Shown one piece after another: positions 12,213 to 26,277 of a stretch of 64,000 bases of DNA. The DNA is from Lethocerus indicus (lineage: Eukaryota > Arthropoda > Insecta > Hemiptera > Belostomatidae): positions 12,070,604 through 12,134,603 of the forward strand of contig JACDQD010000011.1 of assembly GCA_019843655.1 (NCBI GenBank), written 5' to 3'. Below the pieces are notes generated by a model, which saw only the letters and a list, made by a program, of their open reading frames with translations, was not told the DNA's origin and did not search any database. Within the stretch, counting starts at the first letter, position 1, and every line of letters begins with the position of its first letter. Position numbers and translations under genes: made by a program.

Positions 12213-14100
12213 AAATATTAGTGACTGCAATTAAGTTATATTTATGTTGTATGTATTTATGAATGATAGGTAATAGCTGTATACTGCATAAGTACCTTCT
12301 ATTCTGATAATAAATCTATTATCCTACTAAGCAGGTATATTAAGGTGGGCTTAGTCAACATGTCAGATATATTTCCTTCTTTGGAGGTATCAAAATACCT
12401 TGGTCTGTACTACATTAAAAAAGATTAGGGTTAGGGCAGAGAGTGTTTAAAAGCTATATGTAATTGCATTGTAACACCTAGCAAAAATCATTATACATTT
12501 TTGTCAAAAACCACTCATTTTAATGGGGTTTCAGTTGAATCCTTGAAATATTTCTATATACAGAAAGTATCTCAAGATTCTAATGTTACTCCAGGGTCCA
12601 AGTTAGAATACCATGTCACGAGATTTGATGAAGGTCTGTCTGTAGTATCCTTTTGGTTATAAAAGGTACTCAGACTGAACTTGTAAATCACTAGTGTTAA
12701 AAGGACACTATAATTAAAGCCAGTATATATAGCTGATCTCTATTATATTTACACTGAAATGTATGAGATCTGTAAAAAATATTTTATATTCAGAATATGA
12801 AGTAGCAATTTGTCAAGTTTTATATAGTTTTTGTAATTCTCTGGGACATTGAACTTTTTTCCTCACAGTGGACAACAAATATTCTCCTTTTTTATTCGAA
12901 AGTTTATGCAATACTATTTCTAAATATTTGGCCTTAATATTACCTGAAGTCTGAACAATTATGCTCAGATTATTATTTTTACTTAAGTCCACTGAGCCAC
13001 ATAAATTACAAATACTTTATTTTCCTTTATTATACATAGGATATATTGTTTACAATATAAAATGTTAGCTACAACATGCATACTGGCGTGCTGACCATTT
13101 TACATTTTATGCATAAATATTGGAACTTAATTATACTTGTTATATGTACAATGTTAGTATAATAATCTGTGTCCACTGAGCCACTACAACCTTACTTAAT
13201 AATTGTTGAGAAATAAATTAATAATATCTTTGTTTATTTTTTATTTATCTAATGAATGTTTTAGTTTCTGTTCGTAAGAATTAGAACATTTTTATCTGTT
13301 TCCTTATAATATGTTCTTTTATATTTACCTGCATTTTGCGTCTTGTTATTTGTGATTTTCACATTTTTTTTTGTGATTTTAAAAATAATAAAAAGGTTCT
13401 CATGAAAAAAGTTAATTTAATAGAGATAAGAAAATAACTATGTAAAAATAATAATGGTGAAAGGGGAGGGGAATTATAATTTCCTACAATTTAATACTCA
13501 ATAATTATGGTTGGGTTAGCATTCTTCGAAATGCCAACTCAAACTACCTGCATAAAATAGGTGTTCATTTTAACACATGAGAATAAAGGCATTAGGTAAA
13601 TTTAAAATGTACCCTGTTAATCCTCAACAAGAGTTACACCTTTATCTTGTGCAAAGTCCCGACCTCATGGGACCTCTAAATCAAATATTACTGTGCAATG
13701 CTAAGCCTCAAGCTATGGAGTTACTAGCAGTACTAGAGCCAGAACTAGGACATTCGAGGGCACACACACACAATGGAGCTTAATCTCTAGAGTAAATGGC
13801 TGTAATTTATTACTGGTACCCCATTATAACCCCCAAATTAAGCAGGCCCCACAGGCTCTGCAGATCCTCTTGGCATTGAAATGGAGGAAATTGAACTACA
13901 GTTGTTTTTCTCTGCTTACTTTGTTTTTGGGAAAATTATTACAGGACTGCTGTGTCTTTCTTAGGTTCTTTTGCATTATTTGTAAAAATTACCAGGATTT
14001 GTTTTTTAACCTAAAGAAGAACAATTTAATTTCGACATTCGAGCATATGTACACGTATATGTTGTACACTGAATGTTTTATGTGAATTGTGTATCATGCC
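12213..14100. other. AT-rich non-coding stretch 3' of POLR2M
   Basis: No supported gene. A 14-base direct repeat, GTCCACTGAGCCAC, occurs at 12987-13000 and 13171-13184, flanking 170 AT-rich bases. The small open frame at 13577-13783 has no recognisable product. The rest is low-GC spacer. Confidence -1.
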
Positions 14101-14106
14101 TCGAAG

Positions 14107-14232
14107 CGGAAGGCGTTCAGTGCATTGAGGGAGAGTATAAATTGTAAACGGTAGGCGTCGGGTGCATTGAGGGATAGTATAACTTGAAATCGGAAGGCGT
14201 CTGGTAGATTGAGGTGCAACGAATTGTACAAA
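14107..14232. repeat. 42-bp minisatellite, three copies
   Basis: Repeat units begin at 14107, 14149 and 14191 (CGG[A/T]AGGCGT), so the period is exactly 42 bases. Each of the first two units contains GTGCATTGAGGGA followed by AGTATAA. The third unit is degenerate in its second half. Because 42 is a multiple of three, minus-strand frames show a 14-residue protein repeat, but there is no independent sign of coding. Confidence -1.
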
Positions 14233-14391
14233 TAAATGAAAAACCAAATTGCAGGTAATGGGAAAACGTTTATGGTCGACGAAAGCATGATATGAATTAG
14301 TGTTACTATGCCATCAGGTCTTATAATTCAAGATGCCTATTTGTGGGTCCCTAGGAGTTCGGAATATTATCATTTTTGTAGTTTACGCGTT

Positions 14392-14702
14392 CTTCTGTCC
14401 CCTCTCACTGGTTTGGTCTTCTGCTAGAACGGGTTCGGCTGCTGGCCATCTTCAGTAGCAGTGGGACTCACTTTGGCACATGGGACACTTGTGCGGCACT
14501 GTCACTTAATCCACTTGTACTGCCCAAGTGAGAGTTGGAAACTTATCGACACGTGATAAGACACTTGGGTAATTGACGGTGCTAACAGGATGCCCCACAA
14601 GCGGACCATGTGCGAAAGTAACTTACACTCACTCTGCTACTGAAGATGATGAGCAGCCGAAACCAGTCTAGCAAAAGACGAAAGAGGCAAGAGGAGACAT
14701 TC
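14392..14702 (-). mobile_element. Inverted-repeat (MITE-like) element, copy A
   Basis: Left arm 14394-14463 and right arm 14635-14700 are imperfect inverted complements: CTGTCCCCTCTCACTGG then TTTGGTCTTCTGCTAG on the left, and CTAGCAAAAGACGAAAGAGG on the right. The unique centre is in the same orientation as copy C at 54.9 kb and opposite to copy B at 51.9 kb. There is no open reading frame for a transposase, so if mobile it is non-autonomous. It is the most diverged and the longest of the three copies. Orientation is assigned relative to copy B, taken as plus. Confidence -1.
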
Positions 14703-17700
14703 CAGTATTTATGCTTGCATAAAGCACGCTACCTCTATTCAAACGGGTTCAGTGTAGTGTAGATAGGATGCACAGCGCCCAACATGGTAATTAGTTGGTT
14801 AGTTAGGTGCCAAGTTAATTTACAGGCGGGAGGCTACTACTTGGCTACGATCTTAGGACCAAATGGGCGCGCGGTGACGTCAGTTCGCATGAGTGATATA
14901 ATCTTTTAGTCCTGCCAGGAAGGAAAAACAATTTTACCGGTAACATCTCATGCAACCCAACCTGCGGTACGTAAGTAGGTCGGACCGTGTAAGGAAGGTA
15001 AACACATAAATTATACATCGATTGAGATGGAATTAGCCGCTCGAGTGGACTCGGGCTTCCTAGGTAGTTGTAATAATGAGCGGTCGAAACAGGGTCAGAA
15101 TACAAAGGCCATTCACTTGATTTCGTTCCTTTGGTTGGAACAGGAGTTTTTCCAATTCTTCTGTTTAGGAGGCCTGCTCAAATTTCCGAGAAAATATTAA
15201 AGAAGTATTTAATTAGGGCGTGATGTACTATTGAGGAAATTTCTTTCACATACACCAATCAATAAATAAATTATACTATATAACGGATTGACAATATTTT
15301 AAAAATGTCGATTGTATTTAGTTCTGAATTACTTTTTTCGTTAGGGACACTTTTCTTCATTTCTGAGCAAACCGACCTATCCCTTCCGGCCACGTGGAGA
15401 CGTTCGCATTTTCTACTGACGTTGGATCGCCGGGAAAAAGCCAGTTTTTTGGAACTGTACTCTGCGCTGCAAAGAGCGTTCGGGCTTAAAGCGAAGAGCC
15501 GACAGAGTTCGGGAAAGGACGAGTTACTTCAATTATGCTTATTATGAGTCGTTTCCTAATCCCTGAACTTCATTGCCAAAAATCTGCGCGGCCACCGATA
15601 AACGGAATAATTAAGGCGACGGAGAATTCGGCGATGGCCAGCCCAGGGCCGCTAACCGACTCCCGGTTTGACGAAGTTGTTTGTCCGCGGGAGTTGTGCG
15701 ATATAATTCTTAGTTTGGCCTCCTTGTCCTCATCCCTTATTTTTCGCCGTGAAATATCGCCCGGCCACCCCCACCACTTTTCACCCCTCCCTGTCTCGTA
15801 TTCGCCCCATGTTTATCTCTTTCCCTTCTCGCCGTGCGCCCTTCGACCTATAGCCTTGGGCCCTTTCTATTATAAAACTTTTTCCTAGAGCCATTCCCTT
15901 TTTTCAGTTATTTCACCACAACCGTACCTATTTTTTCACTGTTGTCTTTTGCGTACCGTTCGACATTCTTCGATTTGTTACGGGCTAAACAATTCTCTGG
16001 ACTAATTCAAATCTGGTTCCTGAGTTAACCCATTATCAGAAAAGGAGCGGGAAAGGTTGCGGAAAAGCGTTGATAACCTGACACGCTGACACTAGTACAT
16101 GTTAGGTGGTTTATTTCCCCGCGGTGTTTAAACTAGCTCTATAGATGTGATCTATGTACAATTCATTGCCTACACCAGTTTTCTGTATATTGTAGAATCA
16201 GTAAAAAAAATAATTGTATCGGAAGTTTAATTCATATTGCATTACATAAAATTATATAATTTTAATTAATGTGAATATACAATTATAGAGCTTTGTGTCA
16301 GAGTTGTGAACACCGCTCCTTGGAGAAAGCTGTTCTAACTTAATCGGTCGTGTTTTGCTCGATCTTTTGAATGGATACTGTATTTACATACGAGTGGATT
16401 TTACATGAGGCCATTCTTTTATAAATCATAACACTTAATCTTAATAACACAAGACTTCAAGGCCCAAAGGTAACATCCGTAGTTTGTGCATAGTCTAATT
16501 ATTAGAGCTGTTCGGCATTTGATATTTACTGACTACTCAATACAATACCGCTATTTAACAGGCACAATTTATTTTTAGTCTGTGTTTATCGAGTCGGGAA
16601 TTTATACGGAGTTTAATTAACCCGATTAGACCTAAAATTTAATAAAAAAAATAACGGAAAGGAAAGTGTATTTTCTAATTTTAACACAGAAGGGCGTTTT
16701 CACTGTGCCGGATTTTGCAAACGATAAATTGAGGTGGACGACGAAAACTGTGGGGGGCGGGGGAAGAGGAGGAAGGGTTGGGAAAGCGGTAAAGGGAGCG
16801 GAGGACTGTTGGGTTTGGAATGAATGTCAAAATTTGTAAAGGGAAGTTAAACTCGTGGCAGATAAGGAGGTCACTGGGTCAGAGCGAGTGGCGCCTCACC
16901 CTCTTGCTCACCTTTCGAATTCCACTTACAACCTTTCCTCCCCTTTCTTCTGACCGCTCCTGCAGTCTGTTTGTTTAAAAATTATTATTTTGTAATCACG
17001 TTATAAACGCCAATCGGAACTATTATCATCTCTCGGTGACCGCGATCCATGTTATTTATCGGTATTTGGGTCTCCTACCTTTTATTGGTGTTCGCCCAGT
17101 GGATCCCTGATGTATGCTGGTATATGTTCTTTAGATAGCAATAGGTTAGGGACCCAAACAGAATGGAATGAATAAAAAAAATAATCCACTAATACGTTTC
17201 GCTATTTTTGCGGATGGAGCTCACACGAGGGGTATCACACGTGTGGCCATCACTGATTTCAGAATTAATAACCGGATCAGAGAGGTTTTTCAACTACACG
17301 GAAAAACGTTCATCCGTTATTCAGGCGCGACTGTACTGCGGGTCTGCCTTTCTTAGGCTTTAAGGGCGCCAATTCTGTACTGAAGCGCCAATACTACCTA
17401 GTGGGGCGCAAAATTGTAATGCGGGTTAGCCTACCGTAAAAACAGCAAGGCGTAATACAGTTTTGTGGGTGCTCCTCAGTTGAGGGTTTTAGAATTTAAA
17501 GGAGCCAATTTATATTGGGGAACGAAAACGGCGGCAGTTTGAGCGCTCTATATTGGCTGAGTTAAAAACGAAAAAAAACAATTTCCATTGCATTCAAATC
17601 ACGACCAATATCTTCCTATACACGTAAATATTGCCTGCCTGTAAGGCAATATATTTATTCTTGTTTAATTGGAGGAAATATTTTATTTTGTAACACTTAA

Positions 17701-19653
17701 ATCATTAAGCAGGCTCATGAACTCCTCCTTCCTTCATCTATTACCCAACATAATGCTCTTACTGGTTCTTCCCAAATTCAGAAATTCCCCACAGAAATTC
17801 GCACGAGTGATGACTGCAGCGTAGTTATTACATTTTTAGGTCGTTATCAAAATAAACGCTGTCTGCGACTAGCTTTGTGCTAAATTTAACATTTAACATA
17901 CCAATCGTGTAAGAGATGAATTATTTACTTAGCTGATTCTTTGGCTTATTTATTATATGAAATGGAATATTGTGCAGGAGTGGATGAACTGAAACTTCTA
18001 ACATCTACAATTAGAATAAAAAATTACATTTTCATGCAATCTCAAACGGATTTTTAAGAAATTATACTTCTTTTATCATGCCATATTAATTAATCAACAG
18101 CTGTTTCACTTAGCGCACAGGTTAAATGAGTGAGAGAGGTAGAATTTGAATTTTAATTCCATCCCCAACGGGACTATCGTTTATCTTCGCGTTAGCATCC
18201 AATATTCAGGAGTCCGTGGGGTCTTCCCTTTGGCTCCCGCTGAATCCTTCAATATTGAAAACGTTCCGACTTACCTCTTTCGGCTTTAACTATTTTTACA
18301 TAATTCACTCTGAGGCCTTATTCTTATTTAATTATAGCCGGGAGTAGGCCCGGTCTAATATTAGGTTGCAATAAATAAACAAATGGTCTACTTTTTGTTC
18401 AAGGCAGCAATGAAGTTTACTGCCCTTCCGCTAAGAGATGATCGTACTCGAAATTCTTCCTCCTCGAAATCCTCCTGTCTATGCTCTCACTTCACACAAC
18501 CCTATTGCCCAATAAGGAACCGAAGATGACAAGCAGATATAACCGGTCTAGAAAGTGGTGAAATCAACGAGTGGAAAAAGAATACCGCAAAAATGTCAAA
18601 ATCCTCTTTAACCACTAACAGGTATCTCAAAAAAATCTTAATCTAGTGGTAGTAAATGGTTCTTCTGCATGATAATGTATTTAGTATCTTAGGAGATATA
18701 AGTATTAATAGAGAGACAGTACAGTGTTAGACGTGTACGAAAGATTAATGTGAAAATTATTAAAATCATTTTTCTTCTAAAATAAATAGTCTGGCTTCGT
18801 TTTTTACAGAACAAAACACATTGCCTTGTGCAAATGACTAATGTCTTCAATAATGAAATAAACGATCAATACAACACCAGTAACAGTTAATTTTATATCT
18901 CTCTTAAATCGGATTGATGCACTGTTCACAGTTGAAATACTGAGGGGGGGGGGTTTAAGGACGGATTATTAATCTGTTGTCGGGGTGGAGGGCTAAGTAC
19001 AGTGAAGGCATTCGAAAAAAATTAAAACGCCATTCAAGTAGGGATCAATTGACGGATAACGATGTTGTTCCAGGGTCAAAGTGTTATTGATTGGGTTTGG
19101 AATAGGAATAGAGGGGCAGGAGAGCGAGAGAGAGGGAAGGAGGGAGGGAGGGATTTTAGATCTGTTCTTGACAACATTTGCGTTACGTTTATGCTATTTG
19201 AAATGTGGTAGAAAAATTAAGGGAAGGTAAAATACTACCTCCCCCTGGGAGGGGGTGTTTTCACATTAGAGAAACACTTGTTTGCCCAGTTAGCTAAATT
19301 ATTTATTGTCATATAAATCTGTGCCAGGAATGTTCAATACGACACTATTAATACGATGATGTTGTGCATACAACACTATAATGTAGCAATTACCAGACCT
19401 GTTGGACATACAAATTGAAAACAATTTGCCAGAACGCTATTTAACGCATTTAACTCTGCGTGGCTCTCCTCCAGCGTTTTCTTTAATATCTGTTGAATGC
19501 GATATTATTCCTCCGCAGAGGAGATTGGGCTTGAAAATGGGGTAACTGTTCAACAAGTCTAGCCTAGATCCGGCTCCGGGCACACAAAGTCTCGCTCCTA
19601 AACTCTGATCGTTGTATTAAATTAATTATATATGCCGTCAGCGCGTTTAACTT

Positions 19654-19740
19654 GTGAAATGGTGGAAATCGGTTGTGGTATGGTTCAAGCCCCAGTGTGG
19701 GAGCGGTTTCGTCCGTTCGAAGCGCGTTTACTTTACGAAT
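19654..19740 (+). repeat. Possible SINE remnant with B box
   Basis: GGTTCAAGCCC at 19682-19692 is a perfect Pol III B-box-type motif followed by CAGTGTGGGAGCGG, a usual setting in tRNA-derived SINEs. No matching A box is convincing upstream. It could be chance or an old fragment. Confidence -1.
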
Positions 19741-22700
19741 GAATGGTCAGTAGATTTACGCGACCTGAATTTGTTAAGGAGAGCCGGGAGGAGGGTTCTC
19801 CCACTAATGACTTATGATGCCGTTGATGTTTCTCCGTAGTATTATAGAAAGCAATGCAACGCTGTTGAATAACCGCACCCTCTAGTACACCCCTCATCAA
19901 AAGATTTCACTAGGTGTATGAGTCTATTTAATATTTATATTATTAATTCGGCTAATATTCGAAAACCTCTTTGCCGTCAACATGACACATCCGTTCCCGG
20001 CCAAACAGATCACGCTACTCCAGACCATTTAATATCTTATTAGTCTGGAACAAATCTAAATTTCACTAAATTCGAATTAAGAAATCACACATTAGAAAGG
20101 TTTAAGAGTGTCTGAGTTTATTTATTTTTACCAAGTCCGTAGATTTTCTACTGCAATTTAGGCAACTTCCAGCCGCCAATTAGTCAAATCAACTTAATAG
20201 GCGGCTAACTGCCTTGTTATAGTGTTAAGCGCTTTGATGCATTATTGTAGGGCCTAAATAATAAGGAGACCAGGCAGCCGGGTAATCATAACTTAAGCTC
20301 CAGGTGTTTCCTTCTCCATTATTAAATACCACAGTATCGCAACCCGATCTCACAATGCAGACGGGCGCAAATTTCAGATTTTATCACAAAAAATATCCAT
20401 ATTAACCGAGAGACTATGAAATTTTAAAATACTTCACCTACTTCCTTATTTATCTTAGTCAAATACGACTCTGAACACGAAATTATAATATTAAAATAAT
20501 ATTTTGCTCGAACATATATTTTGATCGCTTAGAAATATTTTTCGAGGACTAGATTTAGAAGATTTCAGAATTACATACTTATGCCGTTTTTATCAATTTT
20601 TACTAATACCAGAGATCGTATTGTAGCCAAATGCTACACGTTGCTTCGTGCTTGCCCACCCTATCATTTTCTGTGTATTAACATTTGTACGTCAACTTAA
20701 TTGGACCCAGTTTTTTGAGATGAGATTGCAGAAGAAGAACTAAGCAGAATGAGAATTTGAGTGTAATTGTGGTTTACGCTTAATCTAAAAAATAGTACAA
20801 ACCACCATAATAATTTTGCGCCTTTCAATGCAAATCTGAACTTTTTTGAAATAAAAGTGCCGCGCATCTAAAATACAGGTAGGCGGATGATCATACTAGC
20901 AGCATATCATACCCCGTTGAGAAACCTCGATCGACAACTTCACGTTACGGATATCCTATACTCTGTTAAGATTTGGGAAAATAATCTACAAAAGGTTGAA
21001 TACAGAATAGGGCTCGCCGATAAAGTAATAAGGTCTTTCAGAAAAACATGAGAGGCGCTGCAACCATAGCCCTCGCATTATCCAGCCTGTTTGTAGGGTC
21101 CTGCATTCGGGAAAACCGCACGATGCTTTCATTTCCCTTAGTCCATTATCTTAATTCATATACTGAGAAGGCCGGATTATTACTGGTTAGGAATTAATCG
21201 GACGCGGAGCGGAAAGATTCTAATTTCAACAAAACAAAATTTGAAGAAAGATTAATCTGTTGATAATAGCCTTCAGATATGCTATTTATAGTATTACGAG
21301 GGAGATTTAATATGTAAGGAAAATTTATAAGGTGAATAGTTATTTTACAAGGCGGGATGAAAAAATTGGAAACTCACTGAATCTAGAGTGTATCTCCCTA
21401 AATTGAGATTATATTAGAAAATAAAAATAATAATAATAATAAAATGGATAGAAACCTGAAAACAGGCAACCATCCATGTATGAATTTACGAACTTTATCT
21501 TGTCTATTATTTATGACAGAAAATGAGGTGCCGGCCCGGAAACGGGAATGAGGTCCGCCCTTTTTCTCTTGAATAATTGAGTCCAAGACTTGAGCCCTGC
21601 TAGGCCGTACTCTGTCGTTTCGAAACCTTATATAATCAATAAGGTCCCATCTCTCTCAACCCAGCGGTCGGTATACACCGAATTATAAACTGATACAAAA
21701 AGGTATATTCATTCCACCTGCCGGTGGCTCTCCCTCCGGTATCCGGCCGATGAAACGGGACCAATTAGAAAATTCACCGATGTGCGCCACCGATTACCAC
21801 AATTGGCTCCAACTCAAACACGGTTCCGCAAAGGGCGGCTGGCAGTTTGGCCGCATTGAAGATTATTTTTATATTTATTAGTTGCATCAACTCTTTTCTT
21901 TGCTTTTCAGAGCTGTCAAAAAGTATTAAGGAGGTAAGAGAAAGAAACGCCCGCACGGGCCAGATCGGAATGCGTTGTTCAATCTGAGAAAATCTTTTCC
22001 ACCGCGTGTACCGGGGTTTATATGACGCCTGTAAAAGTTCATACTCAAGTGCCGTGCATGCGTGGAGTGTGGCATCTAGTTTTAAAAAACAATATATAAC
22101 GAAGATGATTATTTTTATCTAAAAAATATGTACCAATATGTAGCAATAATGGAATTGCTATTATTAATAATTATTAAATAATTTAAATTATAATAAGGTA
22201 AAAATTAGTCACTCGCAGCTGAGTTACTTAATTTAGTCCCTTGAGTTGATTATATTTTAACGATAGTGCTGGTAATATCAGTCATGAAAATAGCTTGATG
22301 TACAGGAAAATATTTTGACTTTTATTAAGTTATTAACTTTTTTCAATGGTGAACCCTATGATACTTGCCCGTAAGAAAACCGAAAGCCCGGTGGAAATTG
22401 ACAACAGGAGTGAAATTATACCAAATCTTCGCTGACCCCGGAAATAAATCCTTTAAAATATCTTCTATCGTTTGTACTTAAACGCCTACGGACTGGCGAC
22501 AACTTCGAGGCGGAGTGTTATTTTATTAATGCACATCTGTTCTTTGGTCGTGACCCGAAATTTTCCGGATGGGCCATTAGGCCTATCGATTACGGTGGAT
22601 CGATATGGCTCGGTGGGGCTCGCCGGCCTCTCCCCCCGGGGCAACTAGCGGAGTCGGCGTTGAATTGTTGCCTTCATCGGGGTACGGCGAACACTGTCCT

Positions 22701-23451
22701 CAAGAGGGTCTCCCCTATCGAACGAACGTTGTATTATTTGATTTACCATTAATTTTTAAGTTTATACTTAAACCTGCCTTTTTAGGCAGATTTAAAATAA
22801 TCCAAACTATCCGATGAAGCATGAGGATGTAACATCTCATATGGATTAAATTATAACAGAAGACTTTCAAACTACCGTTTAAGGCGGTTTTTTGCAATAA
22901 ATCAGCCACGCTAGAAGAGTATTTTATGTTAACAAAATTTAAATTTGAGCTAATAAATTGACTAAGTATTTCATTAAACTTAAGTACATAATGCTGACGA
23001 TAGTAGATATATATATTTTTTATATTTGGTTTAGCCCTCAACCACCAATATTAAATCACTCGTAATTTATGCCAGATTAATTAGTAAATTAAGAATCAGA
23101 ATATTCGAATTCCGATTCTGTGCGGGTACCCATTGAAAATTGTAAACAGTACTCAATATTCCCAGCCGAACAAAAAGAAGAAAGCCTGCGAATGGTTTAG
23201 CTTTGTAAGGGCTGGGAACGGGGCCGGGTGTTAGCCATGTTAATGTTGGGCCTGGATTCGCCCGCGTTATCCCATATCGGTTTTTCCCCGGCAGGAAAAC
23301 TCTCAACGCCTGAAACTTGAACTTTTCCCAGCGCCCCCTTTCTCCCTTAAATCCTCCCGAAACTTCGGCCTTCTTATAAATGAAATTTCTTTCATCGCCC
23401 GCTTATCCGGCGGTGGAAAGACGAGTGACGCTTCCACAGGGTGAGAACACG

Positions 23452-23471
23452 GTGTGTGTGTGTGTGTGTGT
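23452..23471. repeat. (GT)10 microsatellite
   Basis: Uninterrupted GT dinucleotides. No function is implied. Confidence -1.
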
Positions 23472-26277
23472 ATAAACCCTGTGGGGAACATAGGTGATAA
23501 TCGATTTGGAAGGGTTTATATTTCCTTTAGCCCTGAAAAAGTCCTATATTATTAAAGTAAGAGCTTATTGCCGGCTTTGCCTCATGCTTGAGACACTTGT
23601 CGGATCCGCTATTTGTAATACTGTCTACTGTTTATAGTTTCCATCGGATGGACAATATATTATCCCTGCAAAATGAATAATTTCCAACGCTTATCCTACT
23701 ATCCAGTTTAAAGGTATTACCAATCCGCACAAATAACTTATTTACTGAAGCTCAGAATTACAACACTGGAACCAGATGCACGAAAATATTTACTTATTTC
23801 CTGCTGTGAATTCGAGTGATCAGTTATGCGGTTTGATTATATTAAGCATGGTTTAATGTGGGTACTGCGCAAATATATGCTAAATTTTAAGCAGAGTAAA
23901 TTAAATACCGAGTGAATTGAATTCGTGCTATCCAACACCAGAGACCGCGTTCTGTCAAGTTGGTTCACTTCACCACAGCTTCTTATACAATTATAATAAA
24001 GTACAACTAAGCACGAAAAATATACAGCGAATTAAATTGTCCGTGTCGTGAAGTCCTTATATTAGCCTTCGTGATTGTCCCTTCACATATGCAAGGACGA
24101 TAACAAAGCTATGAATTTCAAATATCCTACAGGGTTTTGGAGGTTATACCAGTAAACAGGACGCCAGCGGCCAAGTTATTAGCCTAACAGCAAATTGGAA
24201 ATTAAAAATAGAACAAATATTTGTAAAGCTAGACAGGCGATTTAGTCTACAAAACGAGCACTTAAAATGTAAAATATTCGAACATTTAAACTGCCACCTA
24301 AGAATATTGTTTCTGTTAAATCCTGCTACATAATACCCTGATAATTATGTGGATCGCTAATGAAGTGTCCCGCGGGATAGATTTTCCACAGCAAATAATT
24401 GTTGGCGGGTGGGGGAGGGGATCTGCTTTAATTCATAAAATATTCAACCCGATTCAATATTCATCCTTACTCCCCATCTGACCGAGTTTGGACGAATGAG
24501 TCTCTAAGTTTGAGAAACCGATTTCTTTGTCTTCTTAGAGTCAAAATCGACGAGACGAGCAGGTGTTTTTTTTATATAATATAGTTTATTTCTAGATAGG
24601 TACATTATCCTTATTTATTTTCAGGAGGTACCCCATAAAAAAGCAGTTCGTCGACCAAGGAGTTTTACGAGCCTTAAAACTTCTGTACTGACTCGGAAGT
24701 ACATGCACTTATATACAATTATTACCTTCATATATTCACTTATTTCCAGATATAGAGAAATAATTTTGCTACGAAGTTTTCGGAAAGTGACGATTAACAT
24801 GAAATTGATGTTCTGCATTTCAGAATGGTTTCGGGCTGCGCCGTCCCCAAAATTAATGCATCATAATATGTTGACCTTTATTAATGTTGCGGAGTGTTTC
24901 TTAAATATTCACCATTACTAGCCATTGTGAAACATACTGTTGTGTTGATTCTGCCTGGATAATAACCGGTTAATGAATTATAAAATTTGTTCAAATTATT
25001 TCTAGATTAGTAAAACCCAATGAATACGTAAATTGCGATTGACAAAAACCGATGAATATGTCTGATCGATAAAATACGATTACGAGGGTTGAATGATCGG
25101 AATTTTAAGTTGAAATTCAGGTGCGCTCTAATGACACACATTATTATAAAAATATTCGTCGAAAAAAAAACCGATTGAAATCGAAGGGGAAAATTCCCCA
25201 ATTCTCATCCAATTTTTAACACGAACATGTTATTACTTCCCTTCTCATACATGCCAATAATAATATATTTTGTTTTAATGTGGCCTTTCTAAAGAAACAA
25301 ATTTAAATTCGCAATAAAGTGCGAACATACCAAAGCCTCTTTTTAAAATAGTCAACAGTGAATGTTTGTTGTCCTTTGGAAATCAAGGAAAACATACTTA
25401 CTTTGATGAGAGATATTAAGGTTGGATCATAACATTTTAAAAACCATATTGTAATTACAGTCATTACGGGCTTTTTTAGAAAAACTAAATTGATTTATCA
25501 AATATCGCATTTATTTTAGTATAATGACCTATCAAAAAATATGGCTTTGTTTTTCCATGTCCAGATGTAGCTTAATGCATATACTATGCCTAGCTTGGTT
25601 TACCTAGATATAGACTACCTAGTAGCGGAATTATTTGATTTGGGACGATGAATGTCGTGAGATTTCCAGGAAGTAATTTCTGACTCAATTGAACTTGAAA
25701 TCAATTCACGAAGTCCTCTTACTCATTACTTTCTGTAACTCGAGAATCAGTTGGAACTGTGTTACCCGGCAAATATGATTCAGTCGAAAGATAACTTAAT
25801 CGTTCAGCATTGAAATGGGGAATATTACAACTTCCAAATAGAGGTAATCAATTTGAAGAGACGTCTAAAACGCGACTAAGACAAAAATAAATTTGTACTT
25901 CTTTAATCGTTCTCACGGAACGGTATTGTACATTTTAAACACGGCATGAATGCAATTTCATAAACTGTTTATACAATTTTTAAATTCGAACATCCTCGGC
26001 AATTAACGAAATATATTTGCCCCGAGGGGCCAACAAATGTCCGTAGCGGGACTGGCGGGCGGGTTGACAATGAACATGGGTGGTGTCGGGGTGAGTAGTG
26101 AGCGGAGGCGGTGGCGGGGGTGTGGGGGCGGTCATGCGCGGTAGGGGTCGGGGCGGACGGGTGGCGGCAGTGTGGAGGCGGCAGTGCGGGCGGGAGCGGG
26201 AGCGGCACGCGCAACGGGGGGTGGATGGGAGCAGGTGCGGGGGACAGCCACAGCACAGAGGCATCCCGCCGTGGAGG

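Larger units (their letters stand above)
14703..26030. other. Gene-poor region upstream of the TipE-family exon
   Basis: About 11 kb with no exon that I can support. Open frames at 15305-15888, 17168-17356, 21398-21586 and 22715-23041 show no recognisable domain or splice structure. Contents seen: a purine-rich tract at 16740-16810, a G10 run at 18944-18953, a B-box-like GGTTCAAGCCC at 19682-19692, an (AAT)n tract at about 21418-21444 and a (GT)10 microsatellite at 23452-23471. Several CpG-containing GC-rich patches (for example 22580-22700 and 23200-23340) stand out from the AT-rich background and may be regulatory. Confidence -1.
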
